Assembly: GCA_016748015.1 (NCBI GenBank)
Contig: JAAOMT010000495.1
Coordinates: 85,526-126,412, forward strand
Source: Geosiphon pyriformis
Lineage: Eukaryota > Glomeromycota > Glomeromycetes > Archaeosporales > Geosiphonaceae
Length of the DNA stretch: 40,887 bases
Direction: 5' to 3'
The position numbers were made by a program, and so were the translations under genes. Positions 21,254-34,439 of the stretch are shown here, piece after piece (the first letter of the stretch is position 1; each line of letters starts with the position of its first letter). The notes below the pieces were generated by a model. That model searched no databases and had not been told where the DNA came from. It saw nothing but the letters and a program-made list of their open reading frames with translations.

Positions 21254-23437
21254 TTAGCTATTCGCCCGAAGATGACACTTAGTAGCCCCTCCCTCTAAAA
21301 GGCCTTGACCAATTAAATATTGTTGTAAATTCTCATATAGTTCCAATTGTGATGGGGTTTGAAGATCAGTAACCACGAGATCCAGAATTGAGCCAACTGA
21401 TACGGAGATGTACTTGTATGAATATGTCTAAAACAAAAAAAGATCTATTAATAAGTTACTAATATTGTTTTATTTTAACAGCAACATACCTTGATAAAGC
21501 TTTGGTAATACATATAGGAGAACATGCCCATCAAGAATTGACAATCCATACGATCGGTAATGCCACCATGACCAGGAATGTAGTCTCCCCAATCCTAAAT
21601 GTTTATTATAAACCTATAAGAATTTGGATTTTGGAGAATTGAGACATTTTTGAAAAATAATCACCGATTTCCCCAAAGCTCTTTTTAAACCACTGGCAAA
21701 GTAACCGCCAAAAGGAGCAATTGACGAGGCAAAACAGGCCATGACAAGAACGTGCCATTGAATAGGGGCAATCCAGACCTCGCGAATATCACTGAAAAAC
21801 TGAATTTAAAGGAAGAGTTGAATAAGAAATTACAGAGATAAAATTTGAAATATTTAAAAGAGATTTTGGCCTACAATCCGCCTGAATAGCCCTTGTAACC
21901 AAGGGTTCAATACATATCGTTGCGCGACAAAAACGGGGTTTATTTCACAAGTTAATCCCGTAAATACATTTACGCTTATATCCTACAAAATATTAGAGTT
22001 ATCTAAGTTGGATGGATAAAAGTGAGATCCAAAATGCTTAAGTCAATATTCATACCTTGACAGGGCATATCATGTAGTTGAATTTAGACAAAAACGACCC
22101 CCACTATAGACTAAAAGTTAGAAAAAAACTTGGTAGCGTTTGAATGGACCAAATGCGAGGGGTTTGTTAGACTCACGATTACACCAAAAATTATGGTGAA
22201 GATCCAAGCCCCAATAAATCCTTCAATTGTCTTGTTAGGACTCAGGGCTGTTAAGCCTCGGTTGCCGAATATCTTGCGGCCAAAAAGTTTTCCACAGATA
22301 TAAGCAAATATGTCATTGCATATCACTAAAGATACAGGTAGTAAAAACCTAATGTTCGAATATTAACCGGGAAGTATTTTTTAATAAACGGCATGTAAAG
22401 TTAAATCGAATAAAATATGGAGACAAACCAAATCATCCCCTCGAAAATATTGTTGATAATGAAATGACTTTGACAGATGACAATAAGAAGTGTCATGTGG
22501 GTCCAACCAAACTGCCGAAATTGGAATTGATAATGCCCCTTTTCAAGATTGGCCACAAACACCACGAATCCTGAAAAGGATATATCCTTCAAGTTATAAT
22601 GAATTGATATTTTTTAGCATAAGAAAAAAACCATTTTGAAAGATTGTGACATGAACCTATACAATATAGGATAAACGATATAAAGCGATGGTGCGTAGCC
22701 AACGGCAAAAGGAAAGCGTCCACCAAGACCACTTCTTTAAAGTAATAGATTATGGATTCGCCATAAAGAAAATAGTTTGTACTGGCTAGAAAATACCTAA
22801 ATAATGAGGAAGCCTTCGATTTAATTTTTCAGTTAAGTTGTTTCACTCAGTAAATAATTTTTCACTACATACCAATTCAGAGTTCTAAACCAAGGTAACT
22901 TTTGCTCTTTGCTAGGTACACCCAGCGCAATTACTTCTTTATATACCATTGTCTGGATGAGTACAACTAGAATAATGACCCACACATGACCGGCAGCTAT
23001 TGCCGTAAGGAAACCCCCAATCATAATAAAGGTCCAAATAGTTCTTTGTATCAAATTTTTCCATTCCCTCTTTTTCTTTTTTACAGAGGGCCGAGAATTG
23101 TGCTCTTCCTAAATTAAATTAAAAAAAATGTAAAAAACTCTGTTTGAAAATTCCTCCTATTAACTTAAATATCAATAACCAGGACCAAGTGCTCTTTTAT
23201 TTGAGATTCTTGCAAAACAATGTTGATTTAACTTTGACAAGAGAAATAACCCAGAGCTTACCGCTCAAGGGTCCAAGGGTTGCTTTGCAATCGAAAAACT
23301 GCGAAAGAGGTTAAAATAAAAAGTGCGCTCACCTCAGGTCTCGTAAACCCATTAACCTTTGTATGGCTCTCGTCTGATGTTTCCCCACCATTTAAAAGTT
23401 GTTCGCTTCCCTTTCCTGGTCGACGTTTTTTTGTCAT
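21254..23437 (-). CDS. CDS1: Phosphatidate cytidylyltransferase (CDP-diacylglycerol synthase)
   Basis: This enzyme makes CDP-diacylglycerol from phosphatidic acid and CTP in the ER membrane, the precursor of phosphatidylinositol, cardiolipin and other phospholipids. Ten exons: 23437-23333, 23108-22873, 22796-22657, 22570-22429, 22348-22177, 22103-22056, 21982-21875, 21799-21665, 21594-21490 and 21427-21254. All phases match and give 454 aa, close to the yeast length. After a hydrophilic, basic N-terminus come several membrane segments (for example [20 protein letters not shown]). Family blocks are [25 protein letters not shown]-like [13 protein letters not shown], and [11 protein letters not shown]. 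The CDS signature is at 353-379, from [11 protein letters not shown] to [10 protein letters not shown], with Ser362 where the pattern usually has Lys. The third intron has a weak GTTCAT donor, but only this splice restores the conserved text. Identification is secure. Confidence 0.95.
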
Positions 23438-24849
23438 GTTATAAAATCGTTGAAGTTAAAAATATCACGCTTAAAAATGAAGACAACCAAACGAACAATT
23501 CAAGATTCAAGGTAAAATTTCCGAGTTTTGAACTTTTTGGTTGATATTTCACATAAAAGTCCCAAGGTGTTCGGGGCCTGATCATGGGAACAAATTATCT
23601 ATCGTTTTGTGATGCTCAAATTACATAATATTGTTAGAGCTAACTAAATTAAAATTCAAGTGTGAAAAGTTTCTGCGTCCTCTTGGGTTAATTTTGACGT
23701 AGTTTTGTATTAAATTCATACAAATATAATCCCCCTAAATTGTGGATTTATTTATTTGTAAATGTTTTGATCGATATCTTAAATGGTAATCATTATTTTG
23801 AATATCATTTTTTTTCACTATTTTCTTTTTGAATATCATACTATATACAATTAAATATATATTTTGAGATTTATAAAAATAAGCATATTTTTACAACTTA
23901 TACTATTAAACTTCAACATAATAAAATAAAAAGGGTCTATTTTTTATATTAACTATTTATTATTTTATGATTAATTATTTTTTATTTCAAATATATTGTC
24001 ATTTTTTACAACATATATTTTAGATATAAATGATATAAATTTACAAATAGAGTTTAATCTAAATTAATTTCTATATTAAGATTATAAATAAAATTTATTA
24101 TAAATAAAAAGTTTACAAAACTGAAATGATTATATTTTTATATAAATATAATAAATTATAAAAAATAAAAAACTGGTAAAATATAAAATTTGCCATTAGA
24201 AAAAATTATATATACACAATTATTAATTAATTAAAATAATAATAATAATAAATAACTAAAAATTATAAAAACAAAAATAATTAGCTTAATTAAAAATATT
24301 AAAAAATAAAATAATTGTCTGTAAAGTAATAATAATTATAACAAAATAAAACATTAAAAGTACAAATATAAAAAAAGTTGCAAGTTAATGTTTTTTAATT
24401 ATAATGTAAATAAAAAAATCAAATAAATAAAAAATAAATATATTATAATATAATTAAAAAACTGAAAAATTATAATTTATTTTTATTTATTTATTGTTTT
24501 TTAATTTAAATATTATTAATAAATGTTAATATTATTAAATATATTTTGAATTTCTATATATTATTTTATTATATATTTATTTATTTAGCAAGTAATTACA
24601 TATAAAATAGTGGTGCATTTAATTGATGTTTATTTCTCTTCTACTAGATTTAAATACAATAATTTCATTCAATACTTGAATCTTGAGGTGATTTCTTTTG
24701 GTTAAATAACTGGTTCTGATACGATCACATATAATTGGAAGCTGTAAGATAGGATGAAACCAAATATAAATTAGCATCGAATAATTTTTAGAGATAAAGA
24801 AACCTTGGGATCATGAATTCCACGAATATATGTATTTTTTAAACATATC
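23438..24849. other. Intergenic region, AT-rich between about 23700 and 24600
   Basis: The promoter side of CDS1 (23438 to about 23700) has normal composition. The centre is A/T-rich with no recognised element. About 24600-24849 is the 3' flank of the NDUFA5 gene. Confidence 0.5.
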
Positions 24850-25394
24850 CTAATTCCATTGACCAGCTGGCGGGGGCGTTTCAAGCGGCTGCCAGCTAAA
24901 AAAGAAATTAATTGAGTAAATGTGAAAAGGAATCTGGAACAGATTCCGACCTCGTAACATGAGAGGTTTCTCTTTAATTTCATAAATATAGAAAATACTA
25001 ACGGCCTCCATTCCTTTATTTTTTCGGAAAGCTTCTTCTCGTCTTCTGCCTGCCAGATTATTTCCTCTATCTGTCCAGCAGCTATGTTTTTTTCAATTTC
25101 TTCCACATTTTCAGTGGCTTCCACTACAGAGAGTCTGTGTTGTGTCAAGGCTTCAGTTGCCTGGCGGTACACAGCCGTTGATGGAAGTTCTGAAAGAATC
25201 TTTAAAGTTTCGTTGTAGGTTTTAATCAAGTGTGGACGGGGATTTGAATGAACAGGTAGACCATAGAGTCCGGTAGTTGTCTTTATTAGGCAATAAAGAA
25301 TTATTAAAGTAACCCTCCCAAAGTATTGGGTGAAAAGACTCTTTCAACAATATACCTTCTTAGCAACATCAAACAAAGCCCGGGTGAGCCTCAT
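24850..25394 (-). CDS. NDUFA5: NADH dehydrogenase (complex I) alpha subcomplex subunit 5
   Basis: An accessory subunit of the matrix arm of mitochondrial respiratory complex I. Exons 25394-25356, 25280-25003 and 24895-24850 join in phase into 120 aa, the usual size. The family text is clear: TTGLYGLPV near the N-terminus, the helical middle (ILSELPSTAVYRQATEALT, AGQIEEIIWQAEDE), and the end KEWRPWQPLETPPPAGQWN followed by TAG. The last exon is only 46 bp and uses a TTTAG acceptor with a GTTAGT donor upstream. Without that splice the conserved Trp-Gln-Pro end is lost, which supports the model. No separate targeting peptide is seen, as is normal for this subunit. It is on the same strand as CDS1. 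Confidence 0.92.
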
Positions 25395-26871
25395 GTTCAG
25401 CTTTTTAAAATTCAAAAAATCCTGAATTAGCCGAACTGATTTTTTGTTTTGTCAATTAAGATTCCCAATGAGCCAATCAATCTGAGAAGTGATTTTTTGT
25501 AATAATATTAAGTTTATTAATTTGATGCATTAAAAGCCATATGTAATCAAACGCAATTATACTTAAAAATAAATATTACAATTAATCTAAAAATGAGAAT
25601 TAAAAATTTGTGTAGCTTAAAAAAAGAGATTTGAAAAAAATATTTTGTAAATTTTATATATTCAGTTTAAAATGCACTTTGAAAATAAATAAAAATTCGA
25701 GTTAAATTTAGCTAAAAATGTATTACTATCACATTTTGTTAAAACAATAAAAAAATAATAATTTATGTTTAATTATATTTTATTAATAAATAATTAAATA
25801 TAATTTTTTTACAATTTATTAATATAATATATATCTATCTATTTATGTTTTAACTAAGTATAATTCTATCAAAAACCTATATTTTTTCTATTTTTAAAAG
25901 TTAAACTATAAGTTTAACTTAAATTTTTTACAATATATAACTAATTATTTAGACTTAAGTCAATAAATACTCATATATTTTTTAAATTAAAGACATCTAA
26001 TGTTTTAATTTTATTAAAGTATTTAGCAAAAATCTGCTTATTTTTAAATTATTTTTTAAATTGCATTTTTATTTATTTTTTATTATAGTATATATATTAT
26101 AATTAAATAACAAATAATTTTTAATTTTTAAAGTTATGTTTCTATATATTTTAAGTCTTATATTTGTTTTTAAACTGGTTAGAATTCTTAAATACAATAA
26201 TAAATAAGTTAATAATATACTTAATTTAAGCTTTTAATAAAACAAATTAACTTTTGATATTTATATTAAAATTAATTTAAACAGTTAAGAAAAAACAACC
26301 AATTTACAAAAAAATTGATTATTATAATCATAAATTTAATACCAATAAATAAGTTTTACAATTTAAATTTATAAGTTTTATTAATAAAAAACAAAAAACA
26401 AAAGTAAAATATTAATAAAAAAGCAGTAATTTTAACATATAAATCTAGTAAATTGATTAAAAAAAATTCTAAGTATAACAAAAGACTTAAAACTTTGTTT
26501 AAAAAAAACAACAAAAATAATTTTATAAATAGATATCAAATAATTTAAATTTTAATACTTATAATAATATTAATATTTAAAAGTTTTTTATTTTATATAG
26601 AGTATTCATTTTAAAAATTGTTTTATTAAAAACTTTTTTGTATTTAAAAATAATAATAACAAATTAATATTAAAAAACCAAAAAATAAACAAGTTTGATT
26701 ATTTATCTAAAAAACCAAATTGTTAAATTTTAAAAACTGTACAAACAGAAAAAAAATTAATTAATTTGGTTATAAAAATATTACAAAAAGCAATAATTTT
26801 TTTTGATTAATAAAAAAAAAATTAATACTATTTTTTTTTTATTAAAATTAATTAGCAAATAAAAACAATAT
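25395..26871. other. Promoter side of NDUFA5, then AT-rich desert
   Basis: The first 100-150 bp are the likely promoter of NDUFA5. The rest is A/T-dominated, without reading frames or recognised elements. Confidence 0.5.
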
Positions 26872-26880
26872 TAACAGTTT
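26872..26880. repeat. Target-site duplication, left (LINE B)
   Basis: TAACAGTTT, repeated exactly after the A-tail of LINE B at 27215-27223. Confidence 0.8.
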
Positions 26881-27214
26881 TTTATGGAAAGAGCTGGTTT
26901 GATCAAGAATAATTGTTTGATTTCAGGCTTGTTTTGCTGCTTAGTGTTTATATTATCTAATAAAGTGGTTTGTAAGTTTGGTAATATAGAATCTTTTGCA
27001 GTTAGTTTTGATAAGCACAAATTGTGTTGTTTTTTTTTAGTTTAGGTAGTAATATGTGTATTTACATAAATATATAGTGTAGTCTTGTCTGGCCCAAGTG
27101 GCTGGCCACATGTAGTAAATATGTGAGCTGTATTTAGTTTGATCCACTTAGTTTGGTTCTATATACTAAATAGCAGTTGAGCTTTACTCGTTAAATTCAT
27201 AATAAAAAAAAAAA
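26881..27214 (+). mobile_element. LINE copy B, 5'-truncated 3' end
   Basis: About 60 C-terminal ORF2 codons remain, starting MERAGLIKNNCLISGLFCCL and including NIESFAVSFDKHKLCCFF, but the end is broken by stops. Then comes the 3' tail shared with copy A (GGCTGGCCACATGTAGTAAA), ending in a run of A. The truncation and the flanking 9-bp duplication are typical products of target-primed reverse transcription. It is less decayed than A and C and marks a later insertion into the AT desert. Confidence 0.85.
27098..27109 (+). other. Hairpin in LINE B 3' tail
   Basis: GTGGCTGGCCAC, a perfect 5-bp stem around TG; it is equivalent to 12193-12204 in copy A. Confidence 0.45.
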
Positions 27215-27223
27215 TAACAGTTT
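27215..27223. repeat. Target-site duplication, right (LINE B)
   Basis: TAACAGTTT directly after the A-tail, identical to 26872-26880. Confidence 0.8.
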
Positions 27224-30200
27224 AAAAAACTTAAAATACATAATAACATATTATTACAAACTAATAAACTTTAACATATTATCTATAATTTTATTAAAAA
27301 CATTTAAAGTATTTTTAATTGTGTTAAAAAAATTATTTAAGAAAATATTATACAAAATTACAATATTAAAAACAAAAACAAACACTAAAATCACAGAAAA
27401 TTTTACAATATTAAGAATAAAAAGTATATAATTTAATAAGTTTAATATGTAAAACAGTATTTAAAAAAATTTAAAATATAAATTCTTTGTAAAAAAACTT
27501 ATTATTATTTTTAATAAACAATTTTAAATTAAAAAAAATACAAAAAAAATTATATTAAAATAAATTAATTTTATTTTTAAGACTTATTAAATACTAAAAT
27601 AAAAACTATTTATTTAAAAATTTTAGATAATTTATTAATAATTTTTTAAATATTTTTAAACAGTATTTTTAGAAAACAAAAATAAAAAATATGTTTTAGT
27701 TTTATTTAATTAATCTAAATTTTAAGATTAATTATTTAAAATTATATGTAAAAATATTATTTGTTTTGTTTTTAAAATTTTGTAAAAACTTAATATATTA
27801 AATAATTTAATTATATGTTAATTAAAATCAGTTTTAACAAATATGTTATTATTATTATTATTTAAATAAAAAAATATTATTTATAGTAAATTCAGATTAA
27901 ATATTATAATTAATATAGCTATTATAAAACTAATATCAATATTAAAAATTAAAAAAAATTTAATATTTTATTTTTTATGAAAAAAACAAACTTTAAAAAA
28001 AGTAGTGTTTTAAAAAATTTCAAAAAAAATTAATTACTTTAAATAATAATAAAAAAGTTGTTTTTTTTTTGTTTATTTAAATAAATATAAAAAAAACAAC
28101 AAAAAAAATTAGCTTTGGTTTTAATTTGTTGTTAATTTTTTGTAATAATAACAATTATATCAGAATTGATTATTTAAAAAAACTTTAAATAAAAAACTTT
28201 TATATAAATTAAAAAAATATATTTTAATACTAATTAAAATCTGTTTTTTATATTGTAATAATTAACTATAATATGTTAACAAATAGTAAAAAAACAGTAT
28301 TATATAATAATAAAAATAATAAAAAAATAACAAAAAATTTGAAAGTGGAAAAATAGGTTATATTATTAATAAAAAATAATATACTAATATAATTTTATTT
28401 TTTATATTAATACTTTTAAAATTTAATATTAAATATTAAATTTATTTATTAGTAAATATTTATATAATAAATTTTACAAACTTAATAATTATATAAATTA
28501 AAAAAAAAGTAAAAAAAAAATAGTTTTAAATAAATTTTAAAAGCTTTACAAAGTTTTGCCTATATATTTTAAAAAAAATTAATAATTAAGTTAATAATTA
28601 TATTTATAATTACTTTTAAAAATAAAATAAATAATTAATAATATTAGTAATTAATATAAAGTAAAAATTTTATTTACAATATTAGTTTTTTATAAAATTT
28701 AAGCTTTAACAAAATAAAATTATTTAAAAAAGTTTTAAAGTTTTTATTTTAAAGTTAATTAATTTGTTAAAATTTTTAGTTAATAAGATATATAATAATT
28801 ATAATAATATTAATTTTAAATTTAAGAAATTAAACTTTTATGTAAGTATTTTAATATAAACAAGTAATTAAAAAATTAAGATTGCTTACTAGAAAAGTAA
28901 AAAACATTAGAATAAATTACTTATTATACTAAAAAAATTAAATACTAAATATTATTAATTATTAGTATTAAATTTCTGTTTATTATACAAAAAACTTAAT
29001 CATTTAAAATTTTTAAATAATTAAATTTAATTAACAAATTAAGACTAACTTATAAACTAATATATTATTTAAATTTTCTGTAATATTATCTAATTACTTT
29101 AGTTAAAACAGCCAAAAAATTTTTGTTAAAAGTTTTATTTGATTATATTTTGGCTATTTATAATAAATTTAACATTTTTTATAAGAACAATTTATTAATA
29201 TTAAAAGTTACTTTTACTTTTTTACCAATTTTTGCTATAAATTTAGTTATAAAAACTGGTTTAAAAAAAAATCATAAACTGTAATTAGTTTTATAAAACA
29301 TATATAAAATATATAATTTGATTAATTAGTTTTATTTAAAGAACAGTTTATTAAAAATCAAAATATATATCAAATTTATTAGATTTTTTAATGTTATTTA
29401 TAATTATAGAGTTAACCAAATAATAATTGATTTTGAATTTATAAACAATTACAAAATATACAATAATTTAAAATAAAGTAAAAATTTTTTTTATGTAAAA
29501 TTAAAAATATAAATAATTATGTAATTATTGTATTAATACCAAATTTGTAATCAAAATAAACTAAATAAAAAATTAAATTGGGTTTATATTTTTTTTGAAT
29601 ACAAGTGTTTTTATTAATAATACTATTTAGATTGATAATAATTATGTTATTATTTAGTATATTTTTAATATTACAAGTAAAATTTTCAAAATAAATATTA
29701 GTTTAATTAATAATAATAAAACTATAGCTATTTTTATTAACTAACAAATTAACAATACTTTTTTGTTTATTAGTAAATTACCAATTACAATTGTTAAAAA
29801 AAATTGCATAAATATTTAAACATCTTTTTGTTAACAAAAATTTTTTTTAAGTTTAGTTTAACTAAAACTTATTCTAATATTAATTTTTTTGCCAATATAA
29901 TTTTGAAAAAAATAAACAATATTTGTATTTGGTTTTTATTGTTTTACAACTAATTATTTATTATAAATCTTAATTTATTTTTATTTTTAAAAATATGTAT
30001 TAAAAATAGTATGTAATAATTTAAAAAGACTTAAATTTAAAATTAATTTACTAAAAACGTTTTAAATAAGATTTTATATCATTTTTTTGTATAATTTAAA
30101 ATTTTTTAACAAATTTAAATTAAAAGTAAAATTGTATTATTATAAATTTTTTTAAATACTCTAAATATTATTGGTCAGTTGTTTAATTACTATTTTTTGG

Positions 30201-30339
30201 ATTTACAAATTATAAATTAAACTTTTAAAAATTTATTACAATTTTTTATTAAATTAAAAATCAATTTAATTAATAATTTTTTAGTTAAAATAGTTAAAAT
30301 TTTTTAGACTATAATATTATTTTTACAAATTTTCTATTT
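27224..30339. other. AT-rich desert
   Basis: About 3 kb of almost pure A/T sequence with no frames of note. It may be a transposon decayed past recognition, but nothing in it supports a specific origin. Confidence 0.5.
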
Positions 30340-30438
30340 TTTATTATTATTATTTTATAAATGCAATTTAATCATTATTTAACATATAAAAACAAATTAA
30401 GTATATTAAACTAAATATAATTTATGTATTTACTATAT

Positions 30439-30450
30439 GTAACTGGCCAT
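30439..30450 (-). other. Hairpin position in LINE C 3' tail
   Basis: On the minus strand ATGGCCAGTTAC retains a weaker version of the 5-bp stem (two wobble pairs and one mismatch). Confidence 0.3.
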
Positions 30451-33400
30451 TTAAATCAATTAAAATTATATTACATACTCATATTAATTCTTAACCTATT
30501 ATCTAAATTTAAAAAGAACAAACAGGCCTTATATAATCCAAAATTAACAGCAAACAATTTAATAATCTCAAATATACAGACTATTCCAAATAAAAAAAAA
30601 TCCAGACAGACTATTGTATATTTCAGACAGAATTTTCATGTCTTTTATTAAACTATTTTTCTTTATATTAATTTTATACTTAGACTTAAAATTCTACAAT
30701 CTATTATAATATGTATTAGCCAAATATCAGACAAAATCAGCCATTATTATCATAGTATTTTTTTATTTTCAATTCTAGAAACAGCTTTATTAATTCAATT
30801 CTTGAAAACAAATTCTTTATGCAAGATCTTATAAATACCAATGTTTAATACTCTTAATAAAAGAGTATAGAATATTAAAAAAGTCAATAGAAAACAAAGT
30901 CCTACTAAGAAAGTTTGCAATTTAATATAATTTAACAAAATTTTAGAATATACTAAAGCATTTTTTAGATAAATAAAAACATGATCAGGTAGTTTGATAT
31001 TATTACAGAACAAACATAATACATTTGTATACTCTATATTATAAAGCTTTTTTTGATTACAGTTGGCAATTTTCTATGAACTGTTTTTATTAAATATGTA
31101 CAAAAAGCTGCTAAAATCTGTTAATATAATCAAAATCATATAAGAATTAAAGTATTATATTAAAGCAATATAGTATCAATCAATAATCTGAATAAAAAAG
31201 TTTCATAAAATTTTCATACTTAAACTTGCTTTTTATTGAGCATAATTAATTGTCTTATATATATTGTAAACAAAATGCTAAGTATTATCCAAAATAATTG
31301 ACTCATTTATCAAATAAATTTTTTATGCATATTAATAAGTAAAAAAATACAAGACTGTATCACAATACTTATAAGGCTATTAGCTTTATTATTGTCAACA
31401 TTTCCTGAATAGCTCTTGATCTTTACCTACTTAACAAAAATATCTTTGGATCTAATTAGATTATTTATATAACATCTCTTAATCCAATATTTATTTCAAA
31501 AATCAGGCATAAACAGCATAAACTCTAATATACATGTATCTAGAACAGTTTGTCTATTTGTATATAAAACCATCAAACATAATAAAAAAACACATTCTAA
31601 AACTAGAGCAATAGTCTATAATTTTGATAATGTTAATAATAGCAAACTGGAAACCCTTACACTAAAACTCACTCTAATCTCAAAAAAATATGTTGTCACT
31701 CTATTTACCACATTAATAATACCTAGATTATACAGAGAACTATTAGTATAAATATTAATTTTCTTTGTTTAAAGTTTATATAAACACTTTTGAACATCCA
31801 AAAATTCACTTAAGCTATAAAAGTTTAAACTGTCAAGATCAAAACTGTATCCAACAAGATTAACAGAAAAGTTGTTTATATAATTAACAGTTTTTACAAA
31901 CTACACTGGCACAAAGCCCTTTAAATTCAGTCTTTTTTAATAATAAAAGGTCTTTTAATTCATAATAAAGCTATGTTTGTTTAATAATCTATTATTAAAA
32001 GTAATATTAAGACATTTTAAAAAGCAAATTACATTAAAGTAACATAAGTCACCCAAAATTTTTGATATAAAAAAGTAATTAAAAGATTGAAATACACAAA
32101 GTAACTCATTTGTCAAAAAAATATTGTTATTCAAAAAAAAATTTATCATGCTTATTAAAAAATTGTTTATGGAATAGGCTTTCAGTTTAATAGAAAAGTG
32201 TAATAAGTTCTTTGATATTTAATCTGCAATCTGCAAATTTAGAAACTGGTATACAAATAAACTATCAAGAATCTCTGCCATATTAGAAAACCAAATTAAT
32301 AAAGCCATCTTGCTCTTAGCTTAAAGCTGTTTAAATAATTTAAGTTTATACAATAATAAATAATACAAAGCTTTATTGAGAAAGTTTTTTGGCAAATTAG
32401 TTTTTGACTTAAGTTTCTTTTTAATTATAACATCTCGCTTTTGACATACACTCTTAAACACAAAACTAAATTGCATCTGGTAATTAATAATAGACTACAA
32501 AACTGCTAAAACTAAGTAGAAAAATTGTTTATCTGATAGAATCTTTTTAAAAACCATGTTTAAAAAAAACTTGATGTTTAAATATATTTTGGCAAAACTT
32601 GGCTTAGACATATTCTCTATTAACAAAAAATTCTTAGATATCTAAGGTTTTTTATGCTTGGAAATAAAAATAAGTTGGCTACTAATATGTAATAAAACAG
32701 ATACAACTCTTTAATTAATAAAAATTACAATAGTCTTTTCATTATTAATACAAATATTATTAATCTTAAAAAACTAATTAGCTAAGTCCAAAATGTACTA
32801 CATTATAGCTTAACTATTTTTTATCTAAATTGTGCTATTTATAAAAGCACTAGCTGCAAAGAAAAAAGTTTTTTTTTTACTGACTTCTATTTTGTTTGTT
32901 TTACCCATAAAATTAATATTAATCTAGTATCTACACAAATGTTCTTAATGTTTTACTTTACACAGTAAGAAATCATAGAAAATTCTTTAAAGAAATAATA
33001 AAAAAATCTTACTCTGATCTAGTTTATCATGTACTTTGTAATTATTTAAAAGACCAAAATCTGTCATTATTCTGTTAACTCTGTTTTTATATATGTTTCC
33101 AAAAAAATCAATAAATCTGTTACATATTTTAACTCATTTTAAATTAGCTTCTAAATAATACCACTCAATTGAGTCATAAGCTTTATATATATTCTGTAAA
33201 ACCAGCCAAAGCTTTTACATTTTTTCTAAAGTATTTTCTACAATAAAACTAACAGCAAATATTGGAAATTGAATTAAAGTGTTTTTTAAGACTGAAAAAT
33301 TTTTATTATGAAAAACATTAAATTTACTACAGACAAATAAAATACAATCTGATGAAATTTTGAACAAAATCTTTTTGGTAGTTTCAATTAACCCAATGGG

Positions 33401-34439
33401 TTATGTGTTGATTAAAATTTCATTCCAATCATATAACTTGGAAATTATTAAAACCTATGTACTTTTTTAGGGAACAGAAATATTTTCAAGAGTTAAACAA
33501 GCATTCAACAAGACCAAAAAACAGTCTATCATTATATTATTGTAATGTTTCTAAAGTTTATTAGTTATGTCAAATAAACTAACAGTTTTGCTATCAAATA
33601 GACTGCCAATTACCAAGATTAAATCTACTTTGCTAATAGAATTTATTATGCCAAAAAAAATGTTCTTACTTATATATACTAAAAACACATATTAACAAGT
33701 CCACAAATCAAACAAAACCAAAAGAACCTCATGTTTTCTTATCCAATTTTTCATAATTATATCAACTTTTTGCTTTATTTTATTTAGTTTCAGAACCAAT
33801 TCCTTTCCAATCACCAAATGATCTAGAACTATTTTTTGAAATAGCTATTCTAAGATGTTTCTAATTATGTTACCCTTATTAAAACTGAAATTTTCTATTT
33901 TTTTATCAATTGTGCTTCTAATATTAGCTGCTTTTTTAGTCTCAGATTTTTAATACTTGAATTTTTGATACTTTTTTTTAAATCTTAACAAATACAGAAA
34001 AACTTTCTTATTCTTAGCTTTACACTCAATTAGAAAAGACAAATCATTTAAACTATTAGTATTTAATCTTGATCAAATTTGTCTGAGAAAATCAAACTTA
34101 GTGATATTTTTAGAAGTAAAAACTTTAGCCATCCTTAAAACCAGAATTTCTAGTTTATAGTACTTAGAAATCTGTTTGTTTCTAAAATCATTAAAATTTT
34201 TAAACCAATTTCTAAAAAATACTTTGTTTGCTGATCTAATAGCAACCAATTTTACAAGATCTTACATTGCATTTAAATTGCCCTTTTTTTTGCGTTTTGA
34301 AATTCATAATATAATTAAAACATTCTAATTAATGAATATTTTTTGAATTGAATCTATTTTAATAGTATTACAGGTGATTATTTGGGGTCTTAAATCAAAT
34401 AACAAACTCACAACTTGGTGCTCAATTAATTTAATAATA

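Noticed and set aside
24771-25000. Unspliced extension of the NDUFA5 frame past the Trp-Arg-Pro
   Set aside because: It is intron read-through; splicing to 24895 restores the conserved C-terminus.
30424-30651. 75-codon plus frame near the end of LINE C
   Set aside because: Reverse shadow of the LINE C ORF2 end and 3' tail.
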